Below, one piece after another: positions 14,803 to 20,078 of a stretch of DNA of 20,078 bases. Both the position numbers and the translations under genes were made by a program. This DNA is from PVC group bacterium (lineage in GTDB: Bacteria; GCA-001730085; JADFSZ01): positions 1-20,078 of the forward strand of contig JADFSZ010000005.1 of assembly GCA_022560555.1 (NCBI GenBank), in the 5' to 3' direction. Below the pieces are notes generated by a model, which ran no database searches, was not told the origin of the DNA, and was given only the letters and a program-made list of their open reading frames with translations. The number at the start of each line of letters is the position of its first letter. The first letter of the stretch is position 1.

Positions 14803-15462
14803 AAAATTGGTATTTTATGGCTTACTGTATTGATGATGGGGATTCTAAGTTGTGATGTATCGTATGCGTCGGATGATTGGGGTTTTTGGCAAGATGCCAA
14901 TGTTAGTGTGCCGATCACAGACGACTTAAAGATTAAACTGAATCAAGAAGCAAAGTTTCGCGATAATTTTTCGGAATATTTTTATATTCATGGTGACGTT
15001 AAAATTATGTATCGCTTGTTTCCCTGGATGGATGTGGGGGCGTCTTTTAGACACATCGAAGAAAAGGGCACAAGCGGAGATTGGGAGAACGAAGAGCGAC
15101 CCTATGTAGAGATGGCCCTAAAAACCGAACTTTCCGGATTTAAAATCTCAACCCGGGCACGATTAGAACGTCGAATTAGAACAAACAAATCCGATCGTTG
15201 GCGCTTTCGTAATAAATTGACAGTGACCCCTCCTGTGAAATGGACCCCATTTGAAATTCAGCCTTATATTGCCGATGAAATTTTCTTTACCATCGAAGAT
15301 AACCGCTTTGATCAAAACCGCATCTACGCGGGCATAAAATCAAAACTGACAGAAACGTTGAGCGCAAAATTTTATTATATGTGGAAGCTCAATTACCAAT
15401 CATCGACAAGCATCTGGCGCGCGTCAAACGTGCTTGGAGGGGCTGTTTCTATGAAGTTTTGA
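14782..15462 (+). CDS. DUF2490-type outer-membrane beta-barrel protein
   Basis: The 226-residue product has a signal peptide (n-region KIKGK, hydrophobic 10-22, probable cleavage after SYA near residue 30). The mature protein has alternating beta-strand patterns and ends in MKF with a terminal Phe, as expected for a protein assembled by the BAM machinery. Motifs such as LNQEAKFRDNFSEYFYIHGDVKIMYRL and the charged RARLERRI segment fit DUF2490. The start is GTG 14782 with AAAGGG at 14770-14775, but both lie in a tandem AAAGGGT repeat. It follows the permease after 44 bases and could be the outer-membrane channel of the same uptake system. Function is not known for the family. Confidence 0.7.
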   Translation: MTLKIKGKIGILWLTVLMMGILSCDVSYASDDWGFWQDANVSVPITDDLKIKLNQEAKFRDNFSEYFYIHGDVKIMYRLFPWMDVGASFRHIEEKGTSGDWENEERPYVEMALKTELSGFKISTRARLERRIRTNKSDRWRFRNKLTVTPPVKWTPFEIQPYIADEIFFTIEDNRFDQNRIYAGIKSKLTETLSAKFYYMWKLNYQSSTSIWRASNVLGGAVSMKF

Positions 15463-15465
15463 TTC

Positions 15466-15500
15466 TTGACAGACCAAGTTGTTTTTGCTAAGGTCTTAGC
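15466..15500 (+). promoter_or_regulatory. pnt promoter with overlapping palindrome
   Basis: TTGACA at 15466-15471, a 17-base spacer and TAAGGT at 15489-15494 form a promoter just after the barrel gene stop. The -10 hexamer lies within the exact inverted repeat GCTAAG-GT-CTTAGC at 15487-15500, which suggests a repressor site. Transcription would start near 15501, about 65 bases before the pntAA start. Confidence 0.6.
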
Positions 15501-15565
15501 GATTTATCCAAACCTATATAGATAAACTCTTTTCCTCTAAACAGCCTGATCGAAGGATGAACTTG

Positions 15566-16705
15566 ATGAGGATCTGTGTTCCAAAAGAAACTCATGTTGG
15601 TGAGCGCCGTGTCAGTCTTCTGCCCGCATCCGCTGACAAACTGATCAAACTCGGCGCGGAGATTACCGTTGAAGCCGGCTTAGGATCATCGATCAAAATA
15701 TCGGACCAAGAATATCAGGATGTCGGCGTCCAAATTGAGCCGGAGAGAACGAAACTTCTAAGTTCAGCTGATATTTGTGTGCGCTTACGAAAACCCTCCG
15801 CCGAAGATGTTCAAATTCTGAAACCCGGCTGTGTGCATGTCAGTTATCTCGATCCGTTTAACGAAAAAGACCTTGTAAAAACTCTGGCTGACGCCAAGGT
15901 GAGTGCGGTCAGTTTAGAAATGATTCCGCGAACGACATTAGCGCAAAAAATGGATGTTTTATCGTCGCAGGCCAATCTTGCGGGATACGTGGCCGTGATT
16001 CTTGCTGCTGAGAGGCTGGACAAGATTTTCCCCATGATGATGACACCCGCCGGAACCATCTCTCCGTCGCGTGTTTTTATCATCGGCGTGGGGGTGGCGG
16101 GACTTCAGGCCATCGCAACGGCGAAAAGACTTGGAGCGCGTGTTGAGGCGTTTGATACGCGCCCGGTTGTCGAAGAGCAAGTGAAGAGCCTGGGCGCAAA
16201 ATTTGTTAAAATTGATCTGGGCGAAATGGGACAAACAAAAGATGGATATGCCAAGGCATTAACAGACGAACAAATGGCTAAACAGCAAGAGGGTATGGCA
16301 AAACATTGTGCGTTGGCAGATATTGTGATCACAACGGCACAGCTCTTTGGGCGAAAGGCTCCTTTGATTATCAAAGAAGATATGGTCAAACAAATGAAAC
16401 CGGGAAGCATTATAGTGGATTTGGCTGCGGAATCGGGAGGAAATGTGGCCGGAACTAAAGTAGACGAGGAAGTGGATGTGAACGGTGTCAGAATTATCGG
16501 GCTCGGCAATCTTCCGGGGCATGTGGCTAAAAACGCGTCTGAGATGTATTCGGCGAATGTCACGAGTTTTCTCACACACTTTTGGGACAAAGATCAAAAG
16601 AAGTTTAATCTCAATCGTGAAGATGAAATCATTCAAGGCTGTCTTGTGACCCATGAGGGTGAAATTGTGAACGAAAAACTACTGTCCGTATACCAAAGCA
16701 ATTAG
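15566..16705 (+). CDS. pntAA: NAD(P) transhydrogenase, alpha subunit 1 (NAD-binding domain I)
   Basis: Proton-translocating transhydrogenase uses the proton gradient to reduce NADP with NADH. This 379-residue subunit is domain I, which binds NAD(H) on the cytoplasmic side. Its N-terminus MRICVPKETHVGERRVSLLP is typical. The Rossmann motif GVGVAGLQAIATAKRLGARVEAFD is near residue 175, and the mobile-loop region includes AKQQEGMAKHCALADIVITTA. It lacks the membrane part found in the fused E. coli PntA, so this is the three-subunit form known from Rhodospirillum. I use ATG 15566: GAAGGA at 15552-15557 is eight bases upstream, and this ATG gives the usual N-terminus. The upstream in-frame ATG at 15557 overlaps that site. 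Confidence 0.95.
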   Translation: MRICVPKETHVGERRVSLLPASADKLIKLGAEITVEAGLGSSIKISDQEYQDVGVQIEPERTKLLSSADICVRLRKPSAEDVQILKPGCVHVSYLDPFNEKDLVKTLADAKVSAVSLEMIPRTTLAQKMDVLSSQANLAGYVAVILAAERLDKIFPMMMTPAGTISPSRVFIIGVGVAGLQAIATAKRLGARVEAFDTRPVVEEQVKSLGAKFVKIDLGEMGQTKDGYAKALTDEQMAKQQEGMAKHCALADIVITTAQLFGRKAPLIIKEDMVKQMKPGSIIVDLAAESGGNVAGTKVDEEVDVNGVRIIGLGNLPGHVAKNASEMYSANVTSFLTHFWDKDQKKFNLNREDEIIQGCLVTHEGEIVNEKLLSVYQSN

Positions 16706-16714
16706 GAGATATAA

Positions 16715-17017
16715 ATGGACGAGACAATGGTCGGAATATATTTAGGCTTTATTCTGCTTTTATCGATCTTCCTTGGGTTTGAGCTTATCTCAAAAGTTCC
16801 ATCAACCTTGCATACGCCTCTGATGTCCGGGTCCAACGCGATTTCGGGTATTACCCTTGTCGGAGCCCTTCTATCCGCGGGAACAGAACTGGATCAAAGA
16901 GTCACCGTGATTTTAGGGTCGCTGGCTGTTGTTTTTGCAACGATCAATGTGGTTGGTGGATATTTTGTGACGGATCGTATGCTCGCGATGTTCAAAAAGA
17001 AAGAAGGGCATAAATGA
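16715..17017 (+). CDS. pntAB: NAD(P) transhydrogenase, alpha subunit 2 (membrane part)
   Basis: This 100-residue protein holds about three membrane helices (near 6-24, 38-56 and 65-87) and corresponds to the N-terminal piece of the proton-conducting domain II. PSTLHTPLMSGSNAISGITLVGAL is a hallmark of the family. TTAGGAG precedes the ATG, nine bases separate it from the pntAA stop, and it overlaps pntB by four bases (ATGA). It ends with a lysine-rich cytoplasmic tail. Confidence 0.94.
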   Translation: MDETMVGIYLGFILLLSIFLGFELISKVPSTLHTPLMSGSNAISGITLVGALLSAGTELDQRVTVILGSLAVVFATINVVGGYFVTDRMLAMFKKKEGHK

Positions 17018-18402
17018 ATCCCGTTGTTTGGACCAATATCGCGTATCTTGGCGCATCCGTATGCTTTATTATCGGTCTGAGGATGCTTTCGTCTCCGGCC
17101 ACAGCCCGAAAAGGAAATTTGCTTTCAGCCACGGGGATGTTGATTGCCATCGTTCTGACTCTTATATCCAAAGACATTGTTACGTACAAGTGGATCGCGA
17201 TCGCGATTTTGATCGGAACCGTGATCGGTTTTTTTACCGCGCGTCTTGTGGCTATGACACGGATGCCGGAAATGGTCGCGATTTTTAACGGTTTTGGCGG
17301 TATCTCGAGTCTTCTTGTGGGATGGTCCGTGTATCATATGATGAGGGATCAGGGAGCTTTTACCGCATTTACGATTTATTTATCCGTTCTCATCGGAGGT
17401 TTGACGTTTACGGGTAGTATGGTTGCCTTTATTAAGCTGTCCGATACATGGAAAGCCATCTCCAAGGCGGTTCTATATAAAGGGCAACAAATTGTCAACG
17501 GGGCGCTTTTAGTAGCCACCGTTTGGATTTGCGTTTTGTATACGATGAATTCCGCCGCGCATTATCCCTTGTTTCTCGTCGCGGTTGTGCTTTCTTTGGT
17601 TCTGGGTGTGCTGGTGGTGATTCCGATCGGAGGGGCGGATATGCCGGTTGTCATTTCTCTTCTCAATAGTTATTCTGGATTGGCCGCGTGCGCGGCAGGC
17701 TTTGTGATAAAAAACAATATTCTTATTGTTGCCGGTGCCCTTGTAGGGGCGAGCGGAATGGTTTTGACGAACATTATGTGTAAAGCCATGAACCGGTCCC
17801 TGGCCAATGTTCTCTTCAGTGGATTCGGATCCGTCACAACTTCGAAAAAAGGCGGTGGGGGGATTCAAGGAGAAGTGAGCCCGATCAATGTGGCGGATGC
17901 TTATTTGATTTTAGAAGCTGCGCGTTCGGTTCTCATTGTTCCCGGCTATGGGCTCGCTGTCGCGCAGGCTCAACATGTGGTACGTGAGTTGGGAGAACTT
18001 CTTGAAGAAAATGGATGTGAAGTCAAATACGGGATTCATCCCGTGGCGGGGCGAATGCCCGGTCATATGAATGTTTTACTGGCAGAAGCCAACGTCCCGT
18101 ATGACGAACTCGTGGAGCCTGACGAAATTAATCCGACGATGGAAACGGTTGATGTGTGCATAGTTGTCGGTGCTAATGATGTGGTAAATCCCGCGGCCCG
18201 CGATGATGAATCAAGTCCGATTTACGGGATGCCGATTGTTGAAGTGGATCGCGCGAGAACCGTTTTTGTCTTAAAACGTTCGATGGCATCCGGATTTGCC
18301 GGGATTGATAATCCTTTGTTTTTTAAGGATAATACACGGATGCTCTTTGGGGATGCCAAGTCGAGTATCTCGGGGCTTGTGGCTGAATTTAAAGGGGGAT
18401 AA
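17014..18402 (+). CDS. pntB: NAD(P) transhydrogenase, beta subunit (domains II and III)
   Basis: The 462-residue product has an N-terminal membrane region of about nine helices (to roughly residue 270), the rest of the proton channel, and a C-terminal NADP-binding domain III. The latter shows VPGYGLAVAQAQH, GIHPVAGRMPGHMNVLLAEA, VVGANDVVNPAA and VLKRSMASGFAGIDNPLF, all family signatures. Full usual length. The start overlaps the pntAB stop as ATGA, so translation is probably coupled. The complete set supplies NADPH for biosynthesis and for the reductase encoded upstream. Confidence 0.96.
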   Translation: MNPVVWTNIAYLGASVCFIIGLRMLSSPATARKGNLLSATGMLIAIVLTLISKDIVTYKWIAIAILIGTVIGFFTARLVAMTRMPEMVAIFNGFGGISSLLVGWSVYHMMRDQGAFTAFTIYLSVLIGGLTFTGSMVAFIKLSDTWKAISKAVLYKGQQIVNGALLVATVWICVLYTMNSAAHYPLFLVAVVLSLVLGVLVVIPIGGADMPVVISLLNSYSGLAACAAGFVIKNNILIVAGALVGASGMVLTNIMCKAMNRSLANVLFSGFGSVTTSKKGGGGIQGEVSPINVADAYLILEAARSVLIVPGYGLAVAQAQHVVRELGELLEENGCEVKYGIHPVAGRMPGHMNVLLAEANVPYDELVEPDEINPTMETVDVCIVVGANDVVNPAARDDESSPIYGMPIVEVDRARTVFVLKRSMASGFAGIDNPLFFKDNTRMLFGDAKSSISGLVAEFKGG

Positions 18403-18406
18403 TCAA

Positions 18407-18429
18407 AAATGGTAAATCGTAAATGGTAA
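18407..18429. repeat. AAATGGTAA short-word repeat between pntB and fabI
   Basis: AAATGGTAA is found at 18407-18415 and 18421-18429, separated by ATCGT. It sits right after the pntB stop. No terminator is visible in the 96-base gap, so fabI may be transcribed with pnt. Confidence 0.5.
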
Positions 18430-18498
18430 GATAAAAACCGTTAAGCAGGAATACGGAAATTCTTCAAACTTATAACTCCGAACTGACTAAGGAGAAAC

Positions 18499-19266
18499 AT
18501 GCTTTTAAATAACAAATGTGGTGTCATCGTCGGTGTCGCGAATAAAAGAAGCATTGCCTGGGCCATTGCGGAATCTTTATCCCGCGAGGGCGCCAAACTG
18601 GGTTTTACATATCAAACGGAACGTTTGCTGGAAAAGGTCAAGTCGCTTGTCGAAGGCACCATGCCCGGCTCTCCACTATGCGAATGTGATGTGAGCAACG
18701 ATGACCACGTCAAAAAAGCTATTGATGAACTGGGACAAGCTCTCGGGAAAATCGATTTTCTCGTTCACTCGGTTGCTTTTGCCAATAAAGATGATCTCAG
18801 TAACGGTTTTGTTAATACGTCACGCGACGGGTTTAAACTTTCCATGGATGTGAGCGCGTATTCGCTCATTTCTTTAGCCCGAGCGGCAGCCCCTTATATG
18901 ACCGAGGGCGGATCGATCATCGCTATGACATACTTGGGGTCCACACGCGTGGTCCCGGGATACAATGTTATGGGCGTCGCGAAAGCCGCGCTCGAATCAT
19001 CTCTTAGATATTTGGCCAACGAACTCGGGGCGAAAAATATTCGCGTGAACGGTATTTCCGCGGGGCCGATCAATACGCTGGCCGCGCGGGGACTCTCTCA
19101 TTTTACCGCTTTGCTAAAATACGCGGCTGAAAGATCGCCATTCAAGCGAAATACAGATCCATCCGAAGTCGGGGATACAGCTCTCTTTTTAGCTTCCAAC
19201 CTCAGCCGTGGCATTACGGGTGAGATAATTCATGTTGATACCGGACTGCATATGCTGGCACAATAG
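18499..19266 (+). CDS. fabI: Enoyl-[acyl-carrier-protein] reductase (FabI)
   Basis: FabI reduces the enoyl-ACP double bond with NADH in the last step of each fatty acid elongation cycle. The 255-residue SDR protein has GVANKRSIAWAIA at 12-24, the atypical nucleotide-binding motif of FabI. Tyr145, Tyr155 and Lys162 give the Tyr-x6-Lys catalytic pair with the expected extra tyrosine. HSVAFANKDDL and GPINTLAARG are also family-typical. AAGGAG lies at 18490-18495 before the ATG at 18499. The usual length and intact active site indicate a working enzyme of the triclosan-target class. Confidence 0.95.
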   Translation: MLLNNKCGVIVGVANKRSIAWAIAESLSREGAKLGFTYQTERLLEKVKSLVEGTMPGSPLCECDVSNDDHVKKAIDELGQALGKIDFLVHSVAFANKDDLSNGFVNTSRDGFKLSMDVSAYSLISLARAAAPYMTEGGSIIAMTYLGSTRVVPGYNVMGVAKAALESSLRYLANELGAKNIRVNGISAGPINTLAARGLSHFTALLKYAAERSPFKRNTDPSEVGDTALFLASNLSRGITGEIIHVDTGLHMLAQ

Positions 19267-19308
19267 TGTCATACATCATACGCAAAGAACGAAGGGAGCG
19301 CATGCTCT

Positions 19309-19545
19309 ATGGACAAACCGCAAATCGCCGAAAAATCACCCGCAGTGATGGATCTCGAAGCAGGAACCTATTGGTGGTGTGCTTGCGGATTGTCAAAAAA
19401 ACAACCCTTTTGTGACGGATCCCACAAAGGGACGGACTTTTCACCTGTGGAGCTGGTTTTTGAGGAAAAAAAGCGCGTCGCTCTCTGCCAGTGTAAACAA
19501 TCCAAAAAAATCGCGTTTTGCGACGGATCGCATAAAAATTTATAA
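19309..19545 (+). CDS. Two-domain CDGSH iron-sulfur protein
   Basis: This 78-residue protein has two CDGSH motifs, each expected to bind a [2Fe-2S] cluster through three Cys and one His. The first has Cys24, Cys26, Cys35 and His39 with the canonical Pro (KKQPFCDGSH). The second has Cys60, Cys62, Cys71 and His75, with Ala in place of that Pro (KKIAFCDGSH). The tandem arrangement resembles human CISD3/MiNT. No membrane anchor or signal is visible, so it is probably cytoplasmic. GAAGGGAG at 19291-19298 supports ATG 19309. An ATG at 19302 is in another frame. The role is likely redox or cluster transfer, consistent with the SUF genes upstream and the succinate dehydrogenase downstream. Confidence 0.92.
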   Translation: MDKPQIAEKSPAVMDLEAGTYWWCACGLSKKQPFCDGSHKGTDFSPVELVFEEKKRVALCQCKQSKKIAFCDGSHKNL

Positions 19546-19576
19546 TTGTTTCTTTGCTCCCGTTTTACAGCCTTCC

Positions 19577-19605
19577 TTGACAAATATTTCTAAAGCCCCT
19601 ATCAT
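19577..19605 (+). promoter_or_regulatory. sdhC promoter
   Basis: TTGACA at 19577-19582, exactly 17 bases, then TATCAT at 19600-19605 form a strong candidate promoter. Transcription would start near 19612, about 38 bases before the sdhC ATG. The succinate dehydrogenase genes thus probably form a separate transcription unit. Confidence 0.7.
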
Positions 19606-19649
19606 CTCTTAACACATATCTACCTTAAAACAGGGAAAAACAGGATTTT

Positions 19650-20078
19650 ATGAAGAACGGCCTTTTTTCTTCCACGCTTGTCCGTAAATTTGTTATGGCA
19701 ATCACCGGCCTTTTTTTATGTCTGTTTCTTATCGTCCATTTAATCGGGAATTCTTTACTCTATTTCGGCCCCGGCCTCTTTAACAGTTATGCCGAAAAGA
19801 TGTCTTCTAATATTTTTATTCGTGCCCTCGAGATTATTCTCGCACTTGGGTTTCTTCTTCATATAGGTGATGCTTTCATTTTGATGGCTCAGGCAAGAAA
19901 AGCACGCTCAGTTGGTTATCTTGTAAACAAAAGCCGGGAAAACTCTTCATTGGCAGCGCGCATCCTCAATATTTCAGCCATATTTGTTTTGATTTTTCTT
20001 GTCATTCACATCAGAACGTTTTGGGTATCCACTCATTTTGGAAACACGACCTTGTCTATGTATGACCTTGTGTTGGAG
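19650..20078 (+). CDS. sdhC: Succinate dehydrogenase/fumarate reductase cytochrome b subunit, b558 type (partial)
   Basis: The frame is open from ATG 19650 to the window end, 143 residues, so the C-terminus is missing. It opens with a short positively charged segment and LVRKFVMAITGLFLCLFLIVHLIGN, the signature of the b558-type membrane anchor with His30 as a likely haem ligand. Further hydrophobic segments lie near 57-82 (His71) and 104-125 (His120). This single-subunit, dihaem type is known from Bacteroidetes, Bacillus and several other phyla. It anchors the SdhAB catalytic subunits and passes electrons to or from quinone. AGGA at 19642-19645 is a modest ribosome binding site. sdhA and sdhB would be expected just beyond the window. 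Confidence 0.9.
   Translation, partial: MKNGLFSSTLVRKFVMAITGLFLCLFLIVHLIGNSLLYFGPGLFNSYAEKMSSNIFIRALEIILALGFLLHIGDAFILMAQARKARSVGYLVNKSRENSSLAARILNISAIFVLIFLVIHIRTFWVSTHFGNTTLSMYDLVLE

Noticed and set aside
15557-15565. Upstream ATG for pntAA
   Set aside because: It overlaps the GAAGGA site that is correctly spaced for ATG 15566, and the shorter form matches the family N-terminus.
1-20078. tRNA or rRNA genes
   Set aside because: I saw no cloverleaf-like segments or conserved rRNA sequence in the gaps, which are mostly short and repeat-filled.

Overview
The window reads as a chromosomal segment of a Gram-negative-type bacterium. It encodes a secretion/pilus-type assembly ATPase, a predicted outer-membrane beta-barrel protein and a periplasmic binding protein with a signal peptide. 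Fe-S assembly, Mn-type superoxide dismutase, proton-translocating transhydrogenase and a b558-type succinate dehydrogenase membrane subunit point to an organism that respires or at least tolerates oxygen. The gene set and dispersed intergenic repeats would fit an uncultured PVC-type lineage such as Omnitrophota, but no rRNA or marker gene is present, so this is a low-confidence guess.

Layout. (1) 179-1952 (+): a GspE/PilB-type ATPase split by a frameshift near 745-765, preceded by a short repeat block and followed by an overlapping 30-codon ORF. (2) 2042-9153 (+): a regulatory region with two promoters, two related inverted repeats and a promoter-to-terminator unit, then an Rrf2 regulator and the SUF genes sufB-sufC-sufD-sufS-sufU-nfu. 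Two gaps in this block carry copies of a palindromic repeat. (3) 9235-9867 (+): Mn-type superoxide dismutase, with a DtxR-box-like dyad upstream and a bidirectional terminator downstream. (4) 9949-11911 (-): an adrenodoxin-reductase-type ferredoxin-NADP reductase and a DtxR-family regulator in one operon, divergent from (5) 12205-15462 (+): a PhnD-like binding protein, PhnC-like ATPase, PhnE-like permease and a DUF2490-type beta-barrel. (6) 15566-18402 (+): a three-subunit NAD(P) transhydrogenase, pntAA-pntAB-pntB. (7) 18499-20078 (+): fabI, a two-domain CDGSH iron-sulfur protein, and the start of sdhC, cut by the window end.

How they fit together. Most of the window concerns iron, Fe-S clusters and redox balance: SUF and Nfu build and deliver clusters, SOD protects them, CDGSH and Sdh are cluster-linked, and Pnt and the ferredoxin reductase connect NAD(P)H pools to electron carriers. 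The best candidate for an undescribed system is the divergent cluster 9949-15462. A metalloregulator faces a PhnDCE-like transporter, flanked by a reductase and an outer-membrane barrel, with no phosphonate catabolism genes in view. I suggest it may import a metal or metal complex. A second candidate is the region before the Rrf2 gene, where a near-consensus promoter drives about 90 nt of structured RNA ending in an intrinsic terminator.
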